A stretch of 64,000 bases of DNA from CAYFFZ01 sp049976505. Lineage in GTDB: Archaea; Thermoproteota; Nitrososphaeria; Conexivisphaerales; UBA164. Both the position numbers and the translations under genes were made by a program. Location: the NCBI GenBank assembly GCA_049976505.1, contig JBMFIC010000004.1:1-64000 (forward strand), read 5' to 3'. Of this stretch, positions 44,345-53,671 are shown piece by piece. Under the pieces are notes generated by a model. It ran no database searches and was not told the origin of the DNA. It saw nothing but the letters and a program-made list of their open reading frames with translations. Positions within the stretch are counted from its first letter, which is position 1. Each line of letters begins with the position of its first letter.

Positions 44345-45451
44345 CTAATATAAAGTGTAGATCTTCGGCTCGAGCTTAGATATTTTTTCCTTTCCTGAGC
44401 CCTTGACCAAGTACGTCTCCTCATCGCCTATCATTATGCCATCATCCGTAGGGGCATACAGCTCTATGTTTATCACCATATTCTCCTCGAACTTCAGGTC
44501 TGAAGTAGGGGAAATGTGCGCCTCCTCCGTTACTAGGCCTATGCTGTGACCGGCTGATGCAAAAAGGGGCTCAAGCCCGTTCTCGACATAGTAGCTTGCA
44601 GCTCTCTCATATATTTCCGAGAAGGAAGCTCCTGGCCTGATGTCGTCGGCCAGCCTGTTGATGATCCCCAGCAACTTCTCGTAGAGCGAGCTGTACTTCT
44701 CGGGAACCTCCTTTCCCGAGTAAAAATATTTCCTTAGATCTGATACGTACCCCCTGTACACGCTTCCTATGTCAAGGGTCACGAGCTGCTCGGGCTGAAG
44801 GCGCTCGTCGAGCAATATTTCAGGGTTCGAAGCCCCAAAAGCGACAGTAATGTGATCAATAGAGTCGCCTCCGTTAGATAGTATCCTGAGCTTTGCCTCC
44901 CTTATCAGCTCCTCCCTGCTCATACCTATTCTCGCGTAGCTGATGAGCTCGGAGATCACTTTCTCGGAGATCTCAGCGCTCCTCCTCAGAAGTTCGATCT
45001 CCATTTCGTTCTTTACGAGCCTCAGTCTGAGCATCAGCTTGTCCCCATCCTCTATTTGCAATCCCTGAGCCTGCATGATGCCAAGCACATAGCTGGGAAC
45101 TCCATAGTCAACGGCTACCTTTCCACTGATCCTTCTAAAGAAGGAGGTTATCTCGTCCTTCGCACCTGCCAGATCGGCATATGTTACGAGCTCTGATGAA
45201 AAATCAACGCCTAGGGTGACCCCGAACCAAGTGAACAGAGTCACCTTTCCATTATCGTCAACAAAGGCCAGATATGGAAGCTGATTCCTGAGCGCGTAAA
45301 GGATTGGGTTCTCAAAGCAGGGCAGAACTGGGAGTCCCGTCGTGTAATAGACGTTCTCTGGGGACCCAACGAGGATCCCGCTCAGGCCGGACCCTGAGAT
45401 TAGCTCGGCGGCCCTTCTTGCATCAAACCCGATGGGCTCCACCCTTCTCAT
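44345..45451 (-). CDS. M24-family metallopeptidase (Xaa-Pro dipeptidase-like)
   Basis: A 368-residue pita-bread-fold enzyme. Metal ligands look complete: Asp pair in LDIGSVYRGYVSD, His in GHSIGL, Glu in INIELYAP and a last acidic residue in IGDEETYLV. The N-terminal creatinase-like domain has VYYTTGLPVLP. It probably cleaves Xaa-Pro peptides, or a related C-N bond. It contrasts with the paralogue at 36720, whose metal site is degenerate. A TATA-like AATTAAATAG is about 28 nt upstream. Confidence 0.8.
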   Translation of the reverse strand: MRRVEPIGFDARRAAELISGSGLSGILVGSPENVYYTTGLPVLPCFENPILYALRNQLPYLAFVDDNGKVTLFTWFGVTLGVDFSSELVTYADLAGAKDEITSFFRRISGKVAVDYGVPSYVLGIMQAQGLQIEDGDKLMLRLRLVKNEMEIELLRRSAEISEKVISELISYARIGMSREELIREAKLRILSNGGDSIDHITVAFGASNPEILLDERLQPEQLVTLDIGSVYRGYVSDLRKYFYSGKEVPEKYSSLYEKLLGIINRLADDIRPGASFSEIYERAASYYVENGLEPLFASAGHSIGLVTEEAHISPTSDLKFEENMVINIELYAPTDDGIMIGDEETYLVKGSGKEKISKLEPKIYTLY

Positions 45452-45497
45452 AAGATCTGTTTTGAATTCGATCTATTTAATTTATCGTCGCTGAAGG

Positions 45498-46268
45498 CTA
45501 GATGACCTTCAGCAGTGTGACGATCCCCATAAGGAGGAAAACTACCGAAAGGAAGGCATTAATTGTCCTCTGCGACAGCCTGTGAGCGTATGATGCAAAG
45601 AGAAATCCGCTTATCAGAGAAGCGAGGCCTATGATGGTGGAGTCAACAATGTCTATCCTGCCAAACAGCGCATAGGAGACGGCTCCGCTCGTTGCGGAGA
45701 GCATCATGGAAAGCGTTGCCGTGCCTATCATCAGCCTTACGTCGGCACTGAACAAGAGCGTTGAGAGCATGAGGAACATCATTCCGCCGCTTGCTCCTAA
45801 CGTTCCAGTTATAAGCCCTATCCCCAGGCTGACTGTTACGGCTATGATATATGCGTACCTTTCCCTTATCCTGAGTCTGTTTATCCTTACTACGACGTTC
45901 TTTAAGGCCCTTATCAGGAACTCAGTCGCCATTATAAAAGAAAAGGCGAAGAAACCATATATCAGAAGCCTCTGGGGAAGAGAGACGGAGATTCTAGCGC
46001 CGGCCCACGCCCCTATTACCGCTCCGGTCCCCATGGTTATCGCGATCCTCCAGTTAACGTTCCCGTGCCTGAAGTACTGGGAGACCACGGCGCTGCTGGT
46101 TATTAGGTCAACCAAAAGACTTGAGCCAACGGAGGAAGGAAAGTCGAGACCTGTGTAAAGAAGAAATGGAACCACCACTATTACTCCGCTTCCCCCAGTT
46201 ATTCCCGTAAGCGCTCCGACGGCTAGGCCCACGAGGATCATGACAACATAAAAAAGAATGTTCATCAC
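45498..46268 (-). CDS. TSUP-family (TauE/SafE) transporter
   Basis: A 256-residue protein with about eight membrane helices and the family's two repeated halves: GALTGITGGSGVIVVVPFLL and GLITGTLGASGGMMFLM. TSUP carriers move organosulfur or organic anions such as sulfite, sulfoacetate or carboxylates. The start is GTG 46268 or the adjoining ATG 46265. It is divergent from the BKACE operon, so it may export or import a compound of that pathway. Confidence 0.82.
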   Translation of the reverse strand: MMNILFYVVMILVGLAVGALTGITGGSGVIVVVPFLLYTGLDFPSSVGSSLLVDLITSSAVVSQYFRHGNVNWRIAITMGTGAVIGAWAGARISVSLPQRLLIYGFFAFSFIMATEFLIRALKNVVVRINRLRIRERYAYIIAVTVSLGIGLITGTLGASGGMMFLMLSTLLFSADVRLMIGTATLSMMLSATSGAVSYALFGRIDIVDSTIIGLASLISGFLFASYAHRLSQRTINAFLSVVFLLMGIVTLLKVI

Positions 46269-46402
46269 AGCAATTAGGTCATTCCTCCTATTTAGTGTTG
46301 TAGCCCATTTTATTGCGAGCTAGTGCTTTTATCTCGATGCGTGTTCCTCAGCGCCGGCCGCGTTAAAAGTTTAAAAGAGAGAACAACTAAGTTAAGCTTT
46401 GA

Positions 46403-47188
46403 ATGATGAAACCTCTTATTATAACGGCCACGCCCAATATCAGCTGGCTTCATCCAGAGATCAGGTATCCGCGGAGCCTCGAAGAGTTCGTAGAAGAGGC
46501 AAAGCAGAGCGCTAAGGAGGGAGCATCGATAATACACGTACATGCGGAGGGTGCATGGGGAAAGTACATAGACACGCTCAAGAGGGAGATGAGCGTCATA
46601 GTCCAGTGCGGTATGTCAAGCCTCGACATAAGCAAGAGGATGGAGGTCTTTACCCACAGAGCTGACATGATATCTGTTATACTTGGACACCACGACGAGG
46701 CCTTCGTGAACGTTCAGACTCACAAGCTTCACACGAGGGAGGAGCTCGAGGAGTATATGAGGCTCAGCGAGAAATATGGAGTAAAGCCCGAGTTCGAGGT
46801 CTGGCACCTCGGACACGTTTGGAACCTCAGGTACCTGATTGGAAAAAACCTGGTGAGTATGCCGTACTTTGCTACTCTTTTCTTCAACTGGCCCGGGGGC
46901 AACTGGACTCCAGCAACGGTTCAGGAGTACAACTACAGGAAGTCTATGATGCCTCCTAATGGGGTCTTCAGCGTGAGCGTGATGGGGGATGAGATGAAGG
47001 AGATCCTCGTTCATGCTGTGCTTGAGGGTGATCACGTAAGGGTTGGGACCGAGGACCATCCGTTCATAGACGGCAGGCCCGCAACTACTCACGAGCTAGT
47101 TGCCTGGATCAGGGACATAGCAAAGGATTTAGGAAGGAAAGTAGCATCACCAGATGAAGCAAAGGCAATCATAAGGGGTGAGTTCTAG
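46403..47188 (+). CDS. BKACE-family beta-keto acid cleavage enzyme
   Basis: A 261-residue TIM-barrel protein of the 3-keto-5-aminohexanoate cleavage (DUF849/BKACE) family. PLIITATPNISWLHP at the start, GASIIHVHAEG (metal-binding HVH) and NGVFSVSVMGDEM and HVRVGTEDHPFIDG near the end are the family blocks. Members condense a beta-keto acid with acetyl-CoA and release a CoA ester. The acid used here is unknown. A TATA-like AAAAGTTTAAAAG (about 46367-46379) is 30 nt upstream. It is directly followed by the SDR gene (0-nt gap), so they form an operon. Confidence 0.85.
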   Translation: MMKPLIITATPNISWLHPEIRYPRSLEEFVEEAKQSAKEGASIIHVHAEGAWGKYIDTLKREMSVIVQCGMSSLDISKRMEVFTHRADMISVILGHHDEAFVNVQTHKLHTREELEEYMRLSEKYGVKPEFEVWHLGHVWNLRYLIGKNLVSMPYFATLFFNWPGGNWTPATVQEYNYRKSMMPPNGVFSVSVMGDEMKEILVHAVLEGDHVRVGTEDHPFIDGRPATTHELVAWIRDIAKDLGRKVASPDEAKAIIRGEF

Positions 47189-47935
47189 ATGAAGAGGGTT
47201 GCAGTTATCACAGGGGCCGCGCAGGGGATAGGAAGGGCCACCCTCGAGCTGTTCAACGAAAGGGGATACATAACCATTGGGCTTGACATAAAGGACAGCG
47301 ACGTCTGCAAGGGAAGGAGCGACTGTGAGTTCCTGAGGTGCGATGTCTCAAAGGAGGATCAGGTTAAGGAGGCCATAGATTACGTCAACAGAAAGTACGG
47401 CAGGATAGACGCACTCATAAACGTGGCCGGGATAGTTCTCGTCAAGCCTATAGAGGAAACCACGTGGGAGGAGTTTCAGAAGCTTTACGAGGTCAATGTT
47501 GGAGGGCACTTTCTCATGATCAAGCATGCCATCCCAATTATGAAGAAGCAGAACGGGGGAGTCATAGTGAACACGGCATCGGTCTCGGGACACGTGGGAC
47601 AGGTGAGACATTCGCTTTACGGAGCCACAAAGGGTGCCATAATAGCCCTGACACGGGCCCTCGCCTGGGAGCTTGCGCCATACAGGATAAGGGTGAACTC
47701 GGTGAGCCCTGGATCCGTGGATACAGAAATGCTCAGAAGCGACATAATGGCTGAGGCAAAGAGGCTGGGAAGGAGCTTTGAGGAGGTCAAGAAGGAGAGG
47801 GAAGCTGAGCAGGCATTCGGAAGATGGGCAGACCCGAAAGAGATAGCTGAGGCCATATTCTTTCTAGCAAGCGATGCGGCATCGTTCATAACGGGGACTG
47901 ATCTCTTGGTCGACTGCGGTTGGGTGTCCAAGTAG
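47189..47935 (+). CDS. Short-chain dehydrogenase/reductase
   Basis: A 248-residue classical SDR. The cofactor motif is TGAAQGIGRA (residues 8-17), NVAG mid-protein, catalytic Ser in NTASVSGHVG, and YGATKGA as YxxxK. It probably makes the beta-keto acid used by the BKACE partner by oxidising a hydroxy acid with NAD(P), an inference from the operon. Confidence 0.9.
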   Translation: MKRVAVITGAAQGIGRATLELFNERGYITIGLDIKDSDVCKGRSDCEFLRCDVSKEDQVKEAIDYVNRKYGRIDALINVAGIVLVKPIEETTWEEFQKLYEVNVGGHFLMIKHAIPIMKKQNGGVIVNTASVSGHVGQVRHSLYGATKGAIIALTRALAWELAPYRIRVNSVSPGSVDTEMLRSDIMAEAKRLGRSFEEVKKEREAEQAFGRWADPKEIAEAIFFLASDAASFITGTDLLVDCGWVSK

Positions 47936-47996
47936 CTTAAAACCTTCGAATTTAAATAAAGGTTTAAATGTAATTTTTAGTTTTTAAAATAATCAG

Positions 47997-49004
47997 ATGG
48001 AAGGTAAGGTTAGGATCGGCCTTATTGGGCTTGGCGAAATTTCTCTGATCCACGAAGCTGGGTATCAAGAGAGCGGGGCAGCCCAGTTGGTCGCCTTCTG
48101 CGACGTTGACGTAGAGAGGGCCAGAGAGAGGGCTGAGCCCTATGGGGCCAAGTACTATGATGACTATGAAAAGCTGCTCAAGGATGAGGAGGTTGAGACC
48201 GTTGATATAATGCTGCCCCACTATCTGCACCATAAGGTTGCAAAGGAGGCGCTTCTGGCTGGAAAGCACGTAATCGTAGAAAAGCCTGTTGCTATGAAGT
48301 ACGAGGAGGCGATGGACCTTATCAGGACAGCCAAGTCCATGGGGCTTAGGTTCTTCGTTGCTGAGAACACGAGGTACGTTAAGGCCTACCAAGAGAGCCT
48401 GCGGGTCCTTCAGAGCGGGGAGCTCGGTAACGTGTACTACGTGAGGACGCTAATAGCAGGCAGCGAGGTTGCTAGATATTCCGATACAGGCAGCTGGATA
48501 AGGCAGAAGTCAAAGTCCGGAGGCGTAGTCCTAGACGCCGGGGTTCACACGTTTTACTTATTCAGGTGGTTCTTCGGCGGCATTAAGGAGATAAAGGATG
48601 CGTTCTCATGGCACCTCTTAGGGGCGGATGCCGAGGATAACGCGTTGATTATAGGGGAGCTGAGCAATGGGGCCTTCTTCGTCTCTCAGTTCTCCGACAC
48701 CTCTGAGCTTCCATGGACAGAGAGACTTGAGGTTTACGGTAGAAACGGGGTCCTGCTTGTGGATCAGCTGGTCAACCCGCCTGCGAAGGTCTATCATGGC
48801 ACTATGGACGAGGAGGGAAGGACCCTTGAGGTTGAATATGACCCTGTTGGGTGGAAAGCAAGGTCTATCATTGAAGAGATAAAGGACTTTGTGGAGGCTA
48901 TAGTTGAGAAAAGAGACTCGCTTGCCGATCCCGAGGACGCCGCGTATGCTGTTAAGGAAGTAGAGGAAGTGCAGTCTAAGCTGAGCGCCCGTGAACACAT
49001 TTGA
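47997..49004 (+). CDS. Gfo/Idh/MocA-family oxidoreductase
   Basis: A 335-residue protein with an N-terminal Rossmann domain (RIGLIGLGEISLIHEAGYQE) and the conserved VEKPVAM (EKP motif, about residue 97). The C-terminal alpha/beta domain carries GVVLDAGVHTFYLFRWFFG with the catalytic-type Asp and His. It oxidises or reduces a sugar, inositol or related polyol with NAD(P). A TATA-like GGTTTAAATG is about 30 nt upstream. Its stop overlaps the MFS start, so the two are coupled. Confidence 0.88.
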   Translation: MEGKVRIGLIGLGEISLIHEAGYQESGAAQLVAFCDVDVERARERAEPYGAKYYDDYEKLLKDEEVETVDIMLPHYLHHKVAKEALLAGKHVIVEKPVAMKYEEAMDLIRTAKSMGLRFFVAENTRYVKAYQESLRVLQSGELGNVYYVRTLIAGSEVARYSDTGSWIRQKSKSGGVVLDAGVHTFYLFRWFFGGIKEIKDAFSWHLLGADAEDNALIIGELSNGAFFVSQFSDTSELPWTERLEVYGRNGVLLVDQLVNPPAKVYHGTMDEEGRTLEVEYDPVGWKARSIIEEIKDFVEAIVEKRDSLADPEDAAYAVKEVEEVQSKLSAREHI

Positions 49005-50230
49005 TGATACAAACTAAAAGATCCATAAGGTTCATTCTCGGCTTTTCTGTTTTCTACTTGGGGCTTAACTATCTCTGGATATCCTACAACTCTCTGATAC
49101 TACCCACCCAAGTTCTCTACGCCTTCAGCGCTGAGCTGAGGGGCATTGCCCTAGGCGCCATAGCATCAGGGGGAGTTCTGATCGGAGTTTTAATGAACCT
49201 AATATCGGGAATAATCAGCGATGGCATGATAACGAGGATAGGAAGAAGGAGGCCCCTGATAATGGCCGGGATTGCAGGGCTGATCCCCGTCATGATTATG
49301 GCTGCCCTATTCCCGCCGTTCGGACCTCTTGTTGCATTAGAGTACCTGCTAATGCAGATATTCTCAAACATGGCCCAAGGGTCCTTTCAGCCCCTCCTTC
49401 CTGACCTCTTTCCTAGGACTCAGAGAGGGGAGGCAGGAGGCTTTCTGGGACTGTTCACGCTCATCGGCAATGCCCTTGGATATGGTATAACTGGCCTTCT
49501 TATAGGGCTCGGAAGGCTCAGCGCATCCTGCTTGGTCGTTCTGCCGTTTATTCTTGTTCCATCGGCCATTTCCCTGTACACGATATGGATGCACGACATA
49601 CCTTCAGGCGCTAAAAGAAAGGGACTAATGAAGACGCTGAAGGAGCTCTTCAGGCCACGGGAGAGGTCACCGGGGTTCTTCTGGCTCGTCATGGGATCCT
49701 TCTTCGTTCTCCTCGGGCCATCAGGGCTCATGTACTTCGAGCTTTATTACTTTAAGTATGTCCTTGTGCTTAAAAACCCGGCCTTTGGGGTTGCGACAAC
49801 AGGGCTCGTCGTTCTTCTGGTGGCGATGACAGCGGCAGTGGGCCTTGGAAAGCTCTCCGACAGGGTTGGAAGAAAGATGCTCCTTATATACACAGGGATT
49901 GCGGGAGGCTTTTTCATGTCTCTGATACCTTTTCTCAGGTCCTTCTACCTTTTCCTTCTCGGGGCAGCTGCTGTTGGCGCCACAACGGGAATATTTTCGA
50001 GTATAATGCCCGCGTTCGCTGGCGACCTCTCTCCACCCAAAGCAACGGGCCAATACATGGCCTACTCGAACCTAGCAATAGGCGGATCATCAGCAGTGGC
50101 CCCAATGGTAGATGGAGCTGTTATATATCTGCTGGGCTCGGGCTTTACGGGTTTCATGACAATGTTTCTTCTGTCGGGACTTTTCTACTTTATTGGATCT
50201 GCCTTCCTCCTTAGAACTCCCCGCGGATAA
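49004..50230 (+). CDS. MFS transporter (sugar/glycoside type)
   Basis: A protein of about 408 residues with 12 membrane helices. Loop 2-3 reads DGMITRIGRRRPLIMAG, close to the glycoside-pentoside-hexuronide and sucrose-type MFS patterns, and loop 8-9 reads LGKLSDRVGRKMLLI. It probably imports the substrate of the Gfo/Idh enzyme. TTG 49001 is a possible start overlapping the upstream stop; ATG 49004 is preferred. Confidence 0.8.
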   Translation: MIQTKRSIRFILGFSVFYLGLNYLWISYNSLILPTQVLYAFSAELRGIALGAIASGGVLIGVLMNLISGIISDGMITRIGRRRPLIMAGIAGLIPVMIMAALFPPFGPLVALEYLLMQIFSNMAQGSFQPLLPDLFPRTQRGEAGGFLGLFTLIGNALGYGITGLLIGLGRLSASCLVVLPFILVPSAISLYTIWMHDIPSGAKRKGLMKTLKELFRPRERSPGFFWLVMGSFFVLLGPSGLMYFELYYFKYVLVLKNPAFGVATTGLVVLLVAMTAAVGLGKLSDRVGRKMLLIYTGIAGGFFMSLIPFLRSFYLFLLGAAAVGATTGIFSSIMPAFAGDLSPPKATGQYMAYSNLAIGGSSAVAPMVDGAVIYLLGSGFTGFMTMFLLSGLFYFIGSAFLLRTPRG

Positions 50231-50524
50231 TGTTAGACATCCACCGGATCCCCTTCCTCAGCCTGTATGTCTCCCTTTCATTTTAAATTACATCTGTGGA
50301 ACTGTGCTATATAAGCCGAGAGTCTTGGATAGGTATATTATCTGGGCAACCTTTAACACGCAGATCACTGTATCTAGGGTATCGTCGAGGTTCGTAGCAC
50401 ATACAACAATCTCATGTTTCTTAGGAACACCACAACCCTGTCCCGAGCTGCATGTAAAAGCGCTTTAAAAACACCTTTCTGGTGTACTCTGTTCATGATT
50501 GGAAACCAGAATCGTTTATCCACC
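50231..50524. other. Intergenic region without recognised gene
   Basis: About 290 nt between the MFS gene and the integrase fragment. No family resemblance is seen. A short direct repeat ACATTGTAA occurs at the boundary with the integrase fragment (around 50524-50545, minus strand). Confidence 0.4.
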
Positions 50525-50769
50525 TTACAATGTTTTTACAATGTCTTCCGTTTTTGCTCCTTTAAAGTTCACGCCCATATACAGTCTGACGCTGAAAAGC
50601 GTTGTAGCGTACTTCGCGATACAGCCGGTGTTCAGATCTCTGCTCTCCAGATTGCCCAAGTATTTGAGCAGTAGAGCTCTGTCTTCTTTGGAATCCTCTC
50701 GTAGCTCTTGATTTTTCGAATGCCCACACAAGTTTCTTTCTGCGGTGTGTACATCTTCCCGTCCTTCAT
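50525..50769 (-). pseudogene. N-terminal remnant of a second tyrosine recombinase
   Basis: On the minus strand, RALLLKYLGNLESRDLNTGC followed by IAKYATTLFSVRLYMGVNFK and GAKTEDIVKTL is a SAM-like core-binding domain of an archaeal tyrosine integrase. Upstream, in another frame, MKDGKMYTPQ and IRKIKSYERIPK fit its N-terminus, so there is one frameshift. The catalytic domain is absent. Its 5' end lies 50 nt from the tRNA-end copy at 50819-50837, the same arrangement as the intact integrase next to tRNA-Asp. Confidence 0.7.
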
Positions 50770-50818
50770 GTTATATTATAAACTGGAGTTTTCTCCAAAC
50801 ACAGAACCGTAGATGAGG

Positions 50819-50837
50819 ACGCCCTAGCCGGGTTGAA
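50819..50837 (+). other. Degenerate attachment site (copy of the tRNA-Asp 3' end)
   Basis: ACGCCCTAGCCGGGTTGAA aligns with ACGCCCTGGCCGGGATTTGA plus A at 55741-55761: one substitution and one 2-nt gap. It is in the same orientation, as expected for direct-repeat att sites. It lies about 4.9 kb from the tRNA. Confidence 0.6.
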
Positions 50838-51084
50838 AGCTTTACGGGTTCTAATCTCTTCTAAGACTAATTAAAAATTTAAAGCATCAAACCGTGCATG
50901 ATTAACCAGATCTATTCAAAGCCTTTTAGCTCAGCCAGAAAAGCATATGATAATTCTTCCCTTAAATCATACCTATCTGACAAAAATAGTGCTAACCTTT
51001 AGGACAAACCAACTTATTCATTATAATATAACATTTATTCTGCAAAAATATATTTTTAATTTAACAAACTTTACTTTCATTTGC

Positions 51085-52794
51085 TTACTCTAAAAAGTCA
51101 TTTATGTTTATATACAATCCAAATTTTGTTAATCTTTGTCCTATTATAGCCGTGTCATTTGGTTTGATCTTAGCTATTTCAAGTTTTTCATTTTGATTAA
51201 ACACGTACTCAATTGGGCCATCAAGTAAGATCTCTCCGTTATTTAACACTACTGCTCTGTTACAATATTTTGCAACGAATGTCATATCATGAGTTATTAT
51301 TATTATTGTTTTCCCCGCTTTATTGAGAGAACTCAAAAATTTTAAGATCTTGTCAGCTTGTGGAAAATCTTGACCAGTAGTCGGCTCATCGACAATTATA
51401 ACTTCTGGTTCCATAGCTAATATTGAGGCTATTGCAACTTTTTGTCTCCACCCTTTGCTTAGAGTAAATGGGTTTTCATTGGCATAACTTTCAGGCAATC
51501 CAACTATTTCCATTGCCTTGGTTACTCTTCGAACGAGTTCATCTCCCTTAATTCCTAAATTTTTAGGGCCGTAAGCTATTTCATCGAAAACGGTTTGTTC
51601 AAAGAGTTGATGATCAGGATTTTGAAATATGTATCCTACTTTTGAAGCGACATCTTTTATTTTTGCTCGTGTAACATCCTTTCCATCTATAATTAATTGG
51701 CCTTCTGTTGGTTTTAGAATTCCAGCCATTATTTTAGCCAAGGTCGTTTTTCCTGAGCCATTTTGTCCTATAATAGCTACAAATTCCCCCTTATATATAT
51801 CTAAATTTATTCCCTTTAAAGCCAGTGTGCCATCAGGATAGGTATATCTAATTTCTTTCATTTGAATCATTTTTTTTGACGGATCTTTATATGAGGGTTT
51901 TTCTTTAATTTGTGGAAGATCGTCCTTTTTTATTTTACTTAATATGTTATTAAATTTTCCAAGAAACTCCTCCAATGACAGAGATATAGGTCTGTTGAGT
52001 AGGTTTCTATGTATAAAATAATTTTCAATTATATTAAATTCTGGCGGATAAATTCCATGATTAATTAGTTCTTTTGGATCGCTAAAAAATTCTTCAGGCG
52101 GCATTGCTTTTATTATTTCTCCTTTTTCAAGTAGCACTATCCTGTCAGCCAACTTCATTAATCTGTCAAATCTGTGTTCGGCGATTATAACTGTCATGTT
52201 ATAATTATCGTGAATATTTTTTATAACATCAAGTATTTCCGTTTTCCCTAAAGGATCAAGTTGGCTTGTAGGTTCATCAAGAACCAATATAGGCGGTCTC
52301 CTTGCTATGACAGACGCTATAGCAACTCTTTGTTTTTGACCTCCGCTTAATTCATAAGGCGCTTTGTTCAGATATTCATATGGCAGATTTACTACATCCA
52401 TCGCCCATTTTATCCTATCACGTATTTCATCTATAGGGAGTCCTGCGTTTTCTAATGAAAATGCTATTTCTTCTTCAACGGTCATTGTTAAGAATTGGCT
52501 TTCGGGGTCTGAAAAAACATAACCAACCTTCTCAGATAGAACCTGTGTACTTGATTTCTGCGTATCAATGCCATCTACAATTACTTTGCCTTCCATGATT
52601 CCTCGTAAGGTATGAGGAATCAAACCGTTTATACACATCAACAAAGAGGTTTTGCCGGAATCATTAGCACCTGCAATTACTACGAATTCGCCTTTGTTTA
52701 TTGTAAGATTTATATTATTTAACGCCTTTTCTTTTGTGCCTAAATATCTCCAGCTTAAATTTTCAAATTTAATTATTTCACTCATCTTTATCAC
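51085..52794 (-). CDS. ECF transporter ATPase with two fused ABC domains
   Basis: A 569-residue protein with two ABC ATPase domains. Walker A: GANDSGKTSL (about 40) and GQNGSGKTTL (about 346). Signature: LSGGQKQRV and the atypical LSKGWRQKV. Walker B: LVLDEPTSQLD and IIVDEPTTGQD, with switch His in each. It powers uptake by an energy-coupling-factor transporter; tandem ATPases of this kind replace the usual EcfA1/EcfA2 pair (as in YkoD). It overlaps ecfT by 1 nt. Strong A/T-ending codon use sets it apart from most of the window. Confidence 0.9.
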   Translation of the reverse strand: MIKMSEIIKFENLSWRYLGTKEKALNNINLTINKGEFVVIAGANDSGKTSLLMCINGLIPHTLRGIMEGKVIVDGIDTQKSSTQVLSEKVGYVFSDPESQFLTMTVEEEIAFSLENAGLPIDEIRDRIKWAMDVVNLPYEYLNKAPYELSGGQKQRVAIASVIARRPPILVLDEPTSQLDPLGKTEILDVIKNIHDNYNMTVIIAEHRFDRLMKLADRIVLLEKGEIIKAMPPEEFFSDPKELINHGIYPPEFNIIENYFIHRNLLNRPISLSLEEFLGKFNNILSKIKKDDLPQIKEKPSYKDPSKKMIQMKEIRYTYPDGTLALKGINLDIYKGEFVAIIGQNGSGKTTLAKIMAGILKPTEGQLIIDGKDVTRAKIKDVASKVGYIFQNPDHQLFEQTVFDEIAYGPKNLGIKGDELVRRVTKAMEIVGLPESYANENPFTLSKGWRQKVAIASILAMEPEVIIVDEPTTGQDFPQADKILKFLSSLNKAGKTIIIITHDMTFVAKYCNRAVVLNNGEILLDGPIEYVFNQNEKLEIAKIKPNDTAIIGQRLTKFGLYININDFLE

Positions 52795-53651
52795 TATATT
52801 AGTAAACTAGTTATGGATTTAGTAATTGTAAACCATCCCAAATAGTCGCCCAACAATATTATACTTAACAATGCAAATAATATTAATAGTACTAAAATGT
52901 CTAATGGCCCTACATGATATTGACTTAAAATATAATCGGTTCTTTTAATTTTTTGTTTACTAAACAACATAAAACCTCTTGCATCCAGAGCCAAAGATAC
53001 ATCTTCTGCTCTTCTTAATAGGACGGCTAAAAGTGGAATCACATATAAACCGTACTGCTTTATCTTTTCCATAATGGGCAATGATGAAAGATCAAAAGCC
53101 CTAGCCTTCTGTGCTTCTTGTATAGTGAAAAAATCTATTAGTGAAAGACTTATAGCTCTTAATGCCAATCCTGCAACTAGGCTTATAGTGTATGGTATCT
53201 TTAAAAAACGTAGCCCTTGCACAACTTCTCTTTCTCTGGTCGTTGAAAGAAAAAATATAACCACAAACACAGCAAAAATCAATTTCATAGCAGTGACTAG
53301 AGCAAATACTTCATTTTCATAGCTAATTATTATTGGACCTATGCGATATAAAATTGTATAAGTTGGAGCATAACCGCCTGCGAAAGTATAAACAACCACT
53401 ACAATAGCAATTAAACTAACAATAATGTATTTGTAGTTTTTAAGTATTGAGAGTTCTACTTTAGAAATTTTCAATAAAATAATCATGGTTATTAACCCTA
53501 AAGCATTAATTCCAGGCGTATTAATTAAAAGGGGATACGCGCTAACGATAAGTAAAAATGCTATTTTTGTTATTGGGTGTAATTTATAGATAGGAGAATT
53601 TACTGGCATATACCCAAATAATGTTTTAATCATTTTTTTCTCCAATTTCAA
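52794..53651 (-). CDS. ECF transporter transmembrane protein EcfT
   Basis: A 285-residue membrane protein with five or six helices. Coupling motifs are visible near the C-terminus: EAQKARAFD and LALDARGFM, the two Ala-Arg-Gly/Ala-Arg-Ala boxes that contact the ATPases. KLHPITKIAFLL at the start is the family opening. It lies between the S-component and ATPase genes in one operon. Confidence 0.88.
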   Translation of the reverse strand: MKLEKKMIKTLFGYMPVNSPIYKLHPITKIAFLLIVSAYPLLINTPGINALGLITMIILLKISKVELSILKNYKYIIVSLIAIVVVVYTFAGGYAPTYTILYRIGPIIISYENEVFALVTAMKLIFAVFVVIFFLSTTREREVVQGLRFLKIPYTISLVAGLALRAISLSLIDFFTIQEAQKARAFDLSSLPIMEKIKQYGLYVIPLLAVLLRRAEDVSLALDARGFMLFSKQKIKRTDYILSQYHVGPLDILVLLILFALLSIILLGDYLGWFTITKSITSLLI

Positions 53652-53671
53652 TCACTAAAAAAATAACGTAT

